A stretch of DNA of 40,138 bases, from the NCBI GenBank assembly GCA_013054445.1, contig JAAMPI010000384.1, positions 1 through 40,138 of the forward strand, read 5' to 3'. Both the position numbers and the translations under genes were made by a program. This DNA is from Cudoniella acicularis (taxonomy: Eukaryota > Ascomycota > Leotiomycetes > Helotiales > Helotiaceae). The notes below the pieces were generated by a model. That model saw only the letters and a program-made list of their open reading frames with translations, had not been told where the DNA came from and did not search any database. This document shows, one piece after another, positions 24,314-33,713 of this stretch; positions within the stretch are counted from its first letter, which is position 1; each line of letters opens with the position of its first letter.

Positions 24314-26131
24314 ATTTCAAAGCGATATTGCAGCAGCTTTTCCTCCTTTAAATTGTCAGCCTCCTTGCTATGACCTTCCTTCTCAAACTATGTCAAAAGA
24401 GTAAAAGCAACAGGTCTATATTGCCATTTCGGACCTTGAAATGCCTCAGTTATACTCGTCTTCGTCCTCTGGGCGTCTCTCTTTCTGTTTACATTCATGA
24501 TCTCAAAAAAATCATCACTTGGTTATTATTTGCTTTTCTCTTAAAGCTTTCGCTTTGGTGAGGTGGACAAATACATTGCTAGGAAATAGCTCGAAGATAG
24601 AGGGTTCTACGTTTCGAGGTATTGTAATTGAAACTTTGTTTCTTCTGACTCTCAACCGTATTTCCATGACACACTCGGTGAGCGTCGGTGTGTATTTGGA
24701 CTTTTGCGTGATTTCTGTTCTTTTCGTAGATCCCTAAAAGTTGCTCTCCGGTATTGCTGCTGGCCGTAGCGAACCCTTTCGTCGCTCCATGGCTCTTCGA
24801 GCAAGTTTTATTGAGAGATGATGATTTGATCTTTCAAGCCCCAAGATGAAGAACATCTCACAGCCAAAGAGGAGTATCAATCTGAATCGATATTGCCGAG
24901 CGGAGCTACAGTCAACACGAGTTCGTGTCCATTTGTTGCCAGCAAAAAAAGTGGTGTCTGGTCTAGCTTAAATAACAAAAAGAAACTCACACATCCCATC
25001 CCACCTAAGCAGTCTCAATAATACCCCACAAGACCCAAATCACTGAGGCTTAAGTGGGAATCAACGAGGGACGACTGTCAGAATGAAAACAGATCGCTAA
25101 CTGCTATGTTTTGTGAGCTGCTATCCCACTATCAGCACACTAATTGGCTTCGTATAACTTAGACTTTTCCTCCGATCCGAGTTAATCTACAGAATCAGTT
25201 CCCTAGAGTTTTCAGCCTCAGATTTTTTTTCCAGCCGAGTTTGGACCATATTCCGCTAGGAATTTGACTTGGATGTCCGGACGAGTCCAGTATTTTTCTC
25301 CCTATGAATCGGTGCTAAAGGACGATGATATGGAAGACCGACTTGACTCTTTCGCGTGATGCGGGCAACACCGCGCACACGACCGTCTGCAGGTCGGAAG
25401 ATGTGGTGATGCGTCTGTCTGTCTTGGGCTTGGCGTGTCTAGACTGCGAGCACCGCCAAGCGCCCATTGCCTGATGCTGGTGCCAGAAACTGATACTTTT
25501 GAAGGCGCAAAATTCTTGGGGCCAGAGATTCAAAATTAACTTTATACGTTCGACATCTGTGAACGTGAGAATGCGAGCTAACACCTCGAAGCGCCTTGAA
25601 AGGCAGATGTCCTCAGAGTGCAGCTCTTGAAAAAGCACACAGACTCCTGCAGGTCCCACCCTCTTTAATATGCACATTAAATCCGCGCACGGTTATTCAG
25701 CCTCACGAAAACGCTGCGCTGCCGTGCAAATAAAATCCGGGGAACTGGTGGCCAAAGAGTGAAATTAACGTGGTGCACTGCGTTGGAATATAAACTTTCC
25801 CAGGCGCACAGCACAGAATTCTACTCGATAAAAAACGCGACTCGGGTTGTGTACAGCGCGAGAGAAGTGAAAGACGAATTTTATGTATTTACGTCAACAC
25901 AACCCGCAGTCTTACAGTGCTGCACGGGACGACCCACAGCTGAGACCCCAGCAGCTACGCTACGCTACGTTTACCAAGTACCTCCCTTCGTACACCGCAC
26001 CCACTCTCCTCGCTTGGACCCCATCTCTTTTTCTGGAGGATTCATCATCCTCCCACCTCACCACAGAGCCTTCCCTCTCCGACACTCGTTTTTTTCTCGA
26101 CCTCTCGCTGCCGAAACATGGTTGACCGATC

Positions 26132-28340
26132 ATGTGTATCCTTCTCCTCCTCTCCTCCCTCCTCTCAATTGCGCACTGTCAGTACCCGCCCGTGTCGAAC
26201 TCGAATTTAACCACCATCGTCTCCCCTGTAGACGGCAACATCACCATCTCGTACAAGTCACCACCCGTCGGCACCTGCGAGACAGCCTTCTCTACACAGC
26301 AGCAGTACACAGGATGGGTCAATATTCCAGGCCAGTATTCGACAAACACATTCTTTTGGTTCATTGGAGCGCGAGATCCGACAGATACCCTTACTATATG
26401 GCTGAATGGAGGACCGGGCTCGAGCTCGATGATCGGCTTGTTCACAGAGAATGGTCCTTGCGAGGTAGTGCAGCTTGCCCAAGGGAAATTTGCTACGCAG
26501 GCCAGGGAATGGGGATGGGATCGGGGCTCCAATATGCTATATATTGATCAGGTATGGGGAATTGATTATTTTGGTTGCACGAATTCAAAAGACCATGGCA
26601 AGCTCTTGGCAAGACTAGCGGCAGGCATGAGGCATTGGCTCTCTTTAATGGCTGGCTTTCTCATCCTCTTCAATGGCGCCATACTTGTTCATTTTTGGGA
26701 TTTCTAAAACTTCTTATCTACATTTTTTGCTAACTGCTCTTCAGCCAAACCAAGTTGGCTTCTCCTACGATACACCTACAAATGGCTCTCTCGATCTCCT
26801 TACCTCGAATCTATATACTCCTCCTCAGACACTACCGAATTCTCAGCCTTCATTCACCTTCTTGAACGGTACATTCAGCTCCCTGCAGACGAATAATACT
26901 GCAAACACAACTGAGATAGCCGCCATGGCGATCTGGCATATGCTTCAAGGGTTCCTCGGAGCATTCCCACAATACAGGCCAAACAATACGGCTGTTGGTG
27001 TGCACCTATTTGCTGAGAGCTATGGTGGAAAGTACGGTCCGGCCTTCGCGACTTTATGGGAAGAGCAAAATAAGCGCCGCTCAAACGGCACATTATCCAG
27101 GAACGGGACCGTTGATATTAACCTCGCTTCGCTTGGAATCATCAGCGGATGTGTCGACGATCTTATACAAGGGCCTTTCTATCCTTCGTTTGCGGTGAAC
27201 AATACATTCGGGCTGACAGCCATCAATCCTGTGAGAGCCCAATTGGCAAGCGCAAGCTTCTCAGCTTCTGGCGGTTGTGCCGATCTCATCCAACAATGTC
27301 GGACTGCAGTAGCCAATCAAGACCCAGAGAACGATGGAGATGTAGCCCTTGTCAGCACGGCATGCTCTACAGCGTATAGCAGTTGCACTTCGAATGTTGT
27401 GGATCCTTATTCTGACGCAGGAAGAAGCGTTTACGACATTTCCCATGTGCTCCCCGACTCTTTCCCATCAAGCCAGTACTTGGAATATTTAAACAGCGCA
27501 AGCTTCCTGGCTGCTATAAGTTCTCCGGTCAATTATACAGAGACAAACTATCAAGTCGTTAATGCATTCACCTCAACAGGGGATTATGAACGTCAATCCT
27601 TGGTTCCCAACTTAGCCACCCTTTTGCGTGCTGGGGTTCGTGTTGGTTTGATGTACGGCGATCGGGATTATATTTGCAACTGGTTCGGTGGAGAGGCGAT
27701 CTCATTGGCCATCGCTGCACAAACCTCCGCATCCTATGCATCCCTCTTCCCAGCAGCTGGCTATGCCCCTATCATCACCAATACCACATACATAGGCGGC
27801 GTGGTCCGTCAATACGGCAATCTTTCATTCAGTCGTATTTATGATGCGGGCCACACCGTCCCAGCGTACCAACCGGAAACGGCATTCGAAGTATTTGCAC
27901 GAATCATGACGGGGACATCCATTTCGACAGGCGAGATTATCAATCCTTCCGTGTACAATACAACCGGGCCGGCAAACGCAACACATACTACCAGTCTTCC
28001 ACCATCTCCAACAAACACCTGCTATCTTCGTAACATCGAAGAGACTTGCAATGATAGCCAGAAGTCAATGATACTCGCCCAACAAGGTGTAATTGTCAAC
28101 GGTATTCTCTATAGTGCTTCATCAGATTTCAGTTCTGCGGTTCCCACTGTCAGCACGAGCCCGGATGATCCAGAGGGTACACTGACTGTCACAACAACAC
28201 AAGTCCTTACTGGGCTGTTTACGGCAACAGCCACTCCAAGTCCAACTAAGCAGAATGACGCCAACTCTCCTTTCAAAAATTCCAAGACAGTCCTTCTTGG
28301 ATCCACCATTTTAAGCATACTGGCGCTATGGCTCCCTTGA
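26132..28340 (+). CDS. Serine carboxypeptidase (S10 family), probably GPI-anchored
   Basis: This is a secreted carboxypeptidase related to fungal carboxypeptidase S1 homologues, releasing C-terminal amino acids from peptides at the cell surface. Exons are 26132-26551 and 26745-28340 (193 bp intron, GTATGG..CAG, branch GCTAAC), giving 671 residues. A signal peptide (MCILLLLSSLLSIAHC) is followed by WLNGGPGSSSMIGLFTENGPC (oxyanion region). The nucleophile is Ser232 in AESYGG, with Asp448 in GDRDYICNW and His510 in DAGHTVPAYQP. Many N-glycosylation sequons and paired cysteines are present. The C-terminus has a Ser/Thr/Pro-rich spacer and then a hydrophobic tail (VLLGSTILSILALWLP) preceded by small residues, the pattern of a GPI signal. 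The start is the ATG directly ahead of the signal peptide; an ATG 14 bp upstream is out of frame. Confidence 0.93.
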
Positions 28341-29200
28341 GCACGTTCCACTTCTCATCGTCCTTATCAAAAGTTGGGCCAAAAGACCCGTAATAGTGGC
28401 ATAATAGGCGTCTTTCTCACGCCCACACAAAAAAGAGATAAACTTGTATAAACACAACACATACTCGTCACGGAATGGCATGATCCACAGAACACATAAA
28501 ATTGCCGGAGGCAAAAGGACGACTAATGAATTTGGCGGACTGAAGCGAAACATAGCATAAAGAGCGGAGATTGGAAGTTTTGTTTCCGCATTATACCCAG
28601 AGCTTGGTTTTCGGGCAATCGGCCAAGATCAGATGGCGATGAAATAAATGGCGCCTGAGTTTGAACTCGAAAACGGCTTAATTATGAGAATATTTTTGTG
28701 TATTTGCTTTGAGTGATGGTCGCTGAAGCTAGTAAATAATGATCAGACCAGGGGAAATAAAAATGTGCATGTGATGGAATACAAAGCAGATACCAATAAC
28801 GATGATCCAGACAGCTTGAGATACACACAAATATAGATAAAACAGCAGTATATAGACAAACACATTTATCCAAGGCGTTCTACAACTTGTCGGTTGTGAA
28901 TTCCAAGCAAACAGGACATGAGTTCAGTATCCCACATGGAACTTCACGAAATACTTCAGAGTGGAAAACCACGTGTAAGGTATATTACAGGGAGAGGGAG
29001 GCTTCGAATTCAAGGGTCATAAAGTATTTCAATGCCGTTACAGTGAAGTCCCTAAAACTATTGCAGCATCACGAATAATCACAAGAAACATCAAGTACCC
29101 AAGCATTTGGTGAAAAGACAATTGATTTTAACCGCATTTCAAGCTCGGGTTCTTGAGATTTACATTCAAATTCGGGGTTGACTGCTGTGTTAATAGTCGA
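28341..29200. other. Intergenic region
   Basis: 3' flank of the carboxypeptidase gene and the probable 3' end of the minus-strand snoRNA host transcript. I recognise no coding gene. I found no further box C/D candidate with a convincing guide here. Confidence 0.4.
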
Positions 29201-29353
29201 ATTAACTTCCACCAATGCCAACCTTGTAGAAATCTTCAACGCTGAAGACCCCAACATTCGCTGTGTAGGCCGAATGCCGAAACTGTTTGTAGCATTAGCA
29301 AGGGTTTCCTTGTCTAACGGCAATGCAAATTATTAATGCAGTTGAACTTAAGG

Positions 29354-29446
29354 AAATATCAGATCTAAAGCCTTGTCACAGGCATTCTCATCAAGACCAA
29401 CGGGTGGCTATGTCGACCGTCGTGATAAAATTGATCATCATGTAAA
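29354..29446 (-). ncRNA. snR73: Box C/D snoRNA, snR73-like, in host intron 6
   Basis: C box ATGATGA at 29441-29435, C' box TTGATGA at 29394-29388 and D box CTGA at 29362-29359. The D' guide at 29425-29415 is complementary over 11 nt to 25S GACCGUCGUGA. With a degenerate D' (CATA, 29412-29409) the fifth base faces C2959, the yeast snR73 site. The D guide pairs over 9 nt with 25S AUCUAAAGC near the 5' region, a possible second target. Confidence 0.75.
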
Positions 29447-29629
29447 AGAGTACAATATTCGAGGGGAATTGAATAGTATAGCATACCGGGATTAGTTCAC
29501 AACTAAGAGAAGAAATCCTCTCCTCGGAACTGCAATTCCGAGGCACTGGAAACGATCCTTCTAGCAACGACAGATCTGATGAATGTCAGCAATGTTCCCT
29601 CTTCAACTGCTTCGCAAATCAAGAATGAA

Positions 29630-29713
29630 AGCATTTTCAGTCAAGACATCCTCGTCAATGCCCTGAGGCTTGGACATATGCTTGTCATTTGTAGGTCAGA
29701 TCATCATAATGCT
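29630..29713 (-). ncRNA. snR74: Box C/D snoRNA, snR74/U27-like, in host intron 5
   Basis: This is the best-formed of the set. A perfect 6-bp terminal stem AGCATT/AATGCT (29713-29708 with 29635-29630) flanks C box ATGATGA (29707-29701) and D box CTGA (29640-29637). The guide at 29686-29675 is complementary over 12 nt to 18S CAUAUGCUUGUC near the 5' end of the rRNA. With a degenerate D' box CCAA (29673-29670), the fifth base faces A28, the site of yeast snR74 and human U27. Confidence 0.82.
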
Positions 29714-29969
29714 TGAGATCTGGTGATGCAAGGAAAAGCCAAAAGGGAAAGGGTTCGTACATGAAAAACTTTGATCTCAAGTCAACGAGACCGCATGTGA
29801 GAGTAGCAAGACATGTTGACTTGAGTAGTCTGTACAGGGTAAGGTGGCTGGTCTGGTAGAGGGAGGGTTTATTCTAGAAATTAATCATTAGCATATGCTT
29901 GAATGGGCAAGAAATAACATTGTAGCGTTGATTAAGAAGTGTCAGAAGGCATGAATGGTTTAATTTGAT

Positions 29970-30027
29970 TTGTGTCAGCATCGGTTTCCCGAATCAGACT
30001 CGTCATCTAAAATGCTCATCATGAAAA
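29970..30027 (-). ncRNA. Box C/D snoRNA candidate in host intron 4 (snR76-region guide)
   Basis: C box ATGATGA at 30022-30016, D' CTGA at 29997-29994 and D CTGA at 29978-29975. The guide at 30010-29999 is complementary over 12 nt to 25S CUCGUCAUCUAA, the region methylated by yeast snR76 (C2197). By the five-nucleotide rule the predicted base is the G of CUCG, which by my count is two nucleotides from C2197, so orthology is tentative. The C-to-D span is short, and the terminal stem is only A/U. Confidence 0.65.
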
Positions 30028-30489
30028 TTGAAAATTGGAAGAAGAAAAATTCTTTACCTAACAACACCATCTGTCGTCGCGTGTAGTGCGGTGAAAGTCA
30101 AGGCTCTGTTCCTAGAAACAGTATGCTCGGAACCAAGCTGGCTGCGAGCACATACAAATGAAGCTTGCACTTTGAGGGGCTCGAGTTGAATCTGGAATAT
30201 ACTTAGCATGATGTCCCGGCCAATGTTCAATGCTAATTGCGGATCAGAGAGACTGAAATCAGTGGGCGAGGTTTTCTAGGCCTGCCACAAAATGGCGTCT
30301 CCTTCATCTATATCGGAGCCCAGTGCCAATTCATCTTTTTACAGTGTGGGGAAATGTAAGAGATTTCAGGATCGTACCTTTGGCTTTGCATTGGCTGCAT
30401 TGGGTTTGAAAACGCTCATCCTGCTTTAAGTACTGTTAGCGTTCAGTCATGAAGAAGACATGCTCATTCCCAAAGGTACGATTAGAGTG

Positions 30490-30582
30490 TAGCTCAGATA
30501 TCAGCCATTTTTGTCGTCAAAGACTTTTGGTCTCAGTCGGTAATTTCCAGCGTGCAAAGCACACAGTTGTTCATCATAGCAA
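30490..30582 (-). ncRNA. snR77: Box C/D snoRNA, snR77-like, in host intron 2
   Basis: C box ATGATGA at 30577-30571, D' box CTGA at 30536-30533 and D box CTGA at 30497-30494 (an alternative at 30504-30501). The guide directly upstream of D' pairs with CGGUAAUU of the 18S 530-loop region. The fifth base from D' faces the U of CGGU, equivalent to yeast U578, the known snR77 target. One additional A in the guide would bulge before pairing resumes with CCAGC. The terminal stem is weak. Confidence 0.7.
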
Positions 30583-30775
30583 GGGGGGTTGAAGACGGGG
30601 CAGAAGATAGCGCGGTGGAGAGGAACGTACTCGGAGTGTAATCCGGACTCGATACGAGGGCCGAGTTTTTCCAACTGGCGCGCACAATGGCGACGAGCAG
30701 AAAGTGCATCTGAAAGAGATTGTTAGCATCAATGACCTCTAAGGCGACTTGGCAGACAATAGTGGTAACAATCCA

Positions 30776-30860
30776 TTGTTCAGACTGACGTGTTACAAAG
30801 TTTCATTCCCGTTGGGGTCAAAGACTCTAGTTTGCGGTTGTATATGTGTCATCACATTGA
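30776..30860 (-). ncRNA. Box C/D snoRNA candidate in host intron 1
   Basis: C box GTGATGA at 30855-30849 and D box CTGA at 30783-30780. Between them, the guide at 30834-30823 is complementary over 12 nt to the conserved 25S rRNA segment GACUCUAGUUUG. A D'-like TTGA follows immediately (30821-30818). Choosing that box places the methylated base on the U of GACU, but a shift of one nucleotide is possible. I know no yeast snoRNA assigned confidently to this site. The rRNA match is from memory. Confidence 0.65.
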
Positions 30861-31020
30861 GAAGGATAGAATGAAATGGAGCGTGCCTTACCATTGCCAG
30901 CTTTGGGATTGAGGGGTGATGCTTGCGCTGCACAAGGCAGCGAGGTGGTGGTGGTTCACATTGTTGGTTGAAGATGTTCTGCAAAGAAGAAAAGAGCTTG
31001 AGCTTGAAATTTCAGCATGG

Positions 31021-31813
31021 CTGTGGGAAAGAGGGAGCTAGCGCAAACGAGAGGCTCTGGAGCTAACCCGAATTTCGCTAGTGCTTGTAAGATAACACGT
31101 GACTATTAGCTACATTCTCCGCCAATAGCCGCATGGCCCGTGCGATTTCAAGCTGGATACCCGACGATGCTCTGTTTCCGGACGGAAGAACTTTTACGTC
31201 GATACTGGCTGCTTGATAAGAGCTGCCGCTCTGGACTCCGACATCTCCCGGGTATTAGAAATTGCAATGCTTGTGCAACTCTGGAGTCTGGACCAGGACG
31301 GTACTGCCGCCGTAAAATCTTCGTCTCTAAATAGCTATGCGGCCATAGCAGCCATACACTCCCATTTCTCCGCTAGCGCGGGGCTCCCAGAGATACAATC
31401 TCGTTGTGCCGAACGCGGGGTGGATCTTGTGGTGTACAAAAGAATGGACAAAACGCCAATGGTTGGTGAGCGTCACAGCTTTCTACAGCCGCGGATCATC
31501 GTGTGATACCCGTCCGAACCCTATTAGAGAAGTTTATTTCCTCTTCCTCTTCCTCTTCTTCATCTCAGCCATCCCTTTCTCATTTGTGACTCGCATCTCG
31601 CATCCAAACCACGAATTCCCTTGTCGTCTCGTGCCCCCGAGAGCTTTAAACCCATAGCTGCCGGAACCACCCCGCTTCAACCCGAGGTCTAGCTGCAGCT
31701 ACGGTCTGCGTCAATTGAAATACTGTTGATTGACCGACTGTTTGCAAATCGTTGCAACACATTCCAATTCACACCCCTTTGTTCTGATTTACTCCAATAA
31801 AGCATCTTCCATC
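31021..31813 (+). promoter_or_regulatory. Upstream region of FBP1, shared with the divergent snoRNA host
   Basis: This stretch has no convincing coding frame. Three exact GCGGGG words (31378-31383 and 31415-31420 on plus, 31670-31675 on minus) fit the CreA/Cre1 carbon-repressor consensus SYGGRG, as expected for a gluconeogenic gene. A CT-rich tract at 31539-31560 resembles a fungal core promoter or leader. Confidence 0.45.
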
Positions 31814-32962
31814 ATGGCAACAAACAGCAATGGCACTTCCTCCCCGGTTCAGATGGAGAAGGTCAACATCGACATTGTGACACTCACTCGATTTCTTACT
31901 GAGGAGCAGGCAAAGCACAAGGAAGCTACCGGAGATTTTACGTTTGCATCTTCTGGCCTTCTACCTTCATGGCGCAGCTAGCTAACGTCCTCTCAGTCTG
32001 CTCTGCCACGCCCTGCAATTTTCCTTCAAATCGATAGCCTACTACATCCGAAGAGCCACCCTGATCAACCTTACAGGCCTCGCAGGTTCGAGTAATATCA
32101 CGGGTGATGACCAGAAGAAACTGGATGTGATCGGAAATGATGTTTTCATCGCAGCCATGCGCTCTTCCGGAAAATGTGCTGTGCTAGTCTCCGAGGAGGA
32201 GGAGGAAGCAATCTTCTTTCCAGAGCATGAAAATGCTCGGTACGCGGTGGCCTGCGACCCAATCGATGGATCTTCGAACTTGGATGCTGGTGTTTCCGTT
32301 GGGACGATTTTTGGCATTCACAAATTGGAAGAGGGATCGAAAGGTACGAAAGAGGATCTCTTGAAACCTGGAACAGAATTGATTGCTGCCGGATTCACCA
32401 TGTATGGTGCCTCTGCCCAGCTGGTTATTACCATGAAGGGCGGAACCGTCAATGGTTTCACGATGGACTCTGCTCTCGGAGAGTTCATTCTTACCCACCC
32501 CGACATGAGAATTCCTAAGAAGCGGGCAATCTATTCAGTCAATGAGGGAAATTCTCTTTACTGGCAAGATTCTGTAAAGGAGTACTTCAACTCTCTGAAG
32601 TATCCTACCGAAGAGGGAGGAAAGCCATATTCTGCCAGATACATCGGAAGTATGGTTGCAGATGCTTACCGAACCTTGCTTTACGGTGGTATTTTCGCAT
32701 ATCCCGCAGACAAAAAGAGCCCTAAAGGCAAGCTTCGGATTCTATATGAGTGCGCACCTATGGCCATGGTATTTGAGAATGGTAAGATAGCTATAGCTCC
32801 ATCCAAAATCTCAATCTAATTACATTTATAGCTGGCGGACAAGCGCTCGATAGCAAAATGCAACGAATGATGGAAGTTGTACCGGAGGGAATTCATGATA
32901 GATCTGGGATCTTCATGGGTAGTTACGATGAGATAGAGAAGGTCAAGAAGTTTCACAAGTAG
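31814..32962 (+). CDS. FBP1: Fructose-1,6-bisphosphatase
   Basis: This cytosolic enzyme hydrolyses fructose 1,6-bisphosphate to fructose 6-phosphate, the committed gluconeogenic step. Exons are 31814-31941, 31997-32781 and 32832-32962. The introns are 55 and 50 bp, with branch sites GCTAAC and TCTAAT; the first donor is the weak GTTTGC. The protein has 347 residues (yeast Fbp1 is 348). The N-terminal TLTRFL and the helix YYIRRATLINLTG are conserved. The metal-binding motif DPIDGSSN is at about residues 130-137. YSVNEGN, the YIGSMVADAYRTLLYGGIF-like substrate region and ECAPMAMVFENAGG follow, the last across intron 2. The C-terminus ends EKVKKFHK. Carbon-catabolite control is suggested by GCGGGG words upstream. 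Confidence 0.96.
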
Positions 32963-33713
32963 TGGTGGGGACTTCTGGGATTGGGATACTCGGGCAATTA
33001 CAAACTGTATAAGCATGGCATGGAGTTCGCCGGCAAATCGATTCTAAATTACCTAAAATGTGCTCATCCATTATAGAGAAGTTGAAGTAAGATTACATGT
33101 CGACTTTTAAATACTCTGAGGAGCAAGTTCGTTGTTTTGCAACTCAGCTTCAGCACTTTCGGAATATTTTATGATTAATATTTTCCTTTGACTCTCATTT
33201 TCGGTTTCTGCGTATTGGATTAGGCTTCTTCTTTTGATGCGCTTTCTCTCCTCGGTTTTTTTTCTTTTTTTTCTCGGGTGCCAAAAAAGAACGGAAGTCC
33301 GTAGAGTTCACTGTAGAACTCCAGAATAGTAACTCATCCGTGTTACAATAAATATCCTCCATTGACGTCCATCACTTAAGACGTATTTCTACTTAACATA
33401 GTGACTTTGCCAATTAGTAATTTGGCGTCTTGATAATGGGAGCTCGCCCAAGGGAAAAACGCCGTATCCCATATCTAATAATTTCTTTAATTTCTACAAA
33501 TGTTGTCGACACTCGTCCAAAGAAATGTTAAGGACCGCCCCACGGGTGCTGCGAATGTGCTTAATCCAGTCCTCGAATCTCTTACTTTATATGGTAAATT
33601 GGTATCGGACGCAAAAGATTTTCTTTGTAATTGTAATCTACAGTGATTATAAAAGTTGGGATTCCTTATAAGCTTACATTCTGCAACCCACCTTATCCCT
33701 CCAAGATCTCCCC
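32963..33713. other. Convergent intergenic region
   Basis: 3' flanks of FBP1 (plus) and the DUF1295 gene (minus). I see no gene. T-rich tracts lie near 33256-33275. Confidence 0.5.

Larger units (their letters stand above)
23109..26131. other. AT-rich gene-poor intergenic region
   Basis: About 3 kb with no certain gene. It contains A/T homopolymers, a tRNA D-arm-like segment (minus, about 23660-23677) and a 104-codon minus-strand frame interrupted by one stop (24002-24313). The last 300 bp should hold the promoter of the carboxypeptidase gene. Confidence 0.5.
29200..31020 (-). ncRNA. Spliced noncoding host gene with intronic box C/D snoRNAs (ends approximate)
   Basis: On the minus strand, six introns with consensus signals can be drawn: 30891-30710, 30630-30421, 30377-30192, 30057-29874, 29760-29576 and 29486-29314. 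Donors are GTAAGG, GTACGT, GTACGA, GTAAAG, GTACGA and GTATGC. Branch sites GCTAAC (twice), GCTAAG, GCTAAT and GCTGAC are visible; the last intron's is weak. The introns are 173-210 bp, versus mostly 49-67 bp in neighbouring genes. Five contain one box C/D snoRNA candidate each, with D box 45-101 nt from the acceptor. The exons between (43-134 nt) give no long shared reading frame and no recognised protein, so the spliced product is probably noncoding, as in animal UHG/GAS5-type hosts. The transcription start (near 31.0 kb) and 3' end are guesses. Some exon frames look mildly coding, so a short conserved peptide cannot be excluded. Confidence 0.75.

Noticed and set aside
24816..24890. Plus-strand ATGATGA and CTGA pair in the 23-26 kb spacer
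   Set aside because: No terminal stem, no D' box, and no rRNA complementarity recognised.
25759..26547. 262-codon plus-strand frame overlapping the carboxypeptidase start
   Set aside because: Out of frame with the S10 protein; the signal peptide and WLNGGPGSSS motif are in the other frame.
30748..30756. CTTGGCAGA on plus, a 9-nt match to the 25S snR75 (G2288) target
   Set aside because: On the minus strand it lies after the D box of the intron 1 snoRNA with no C box upstream or D/D' box after it, so it is probably chance.
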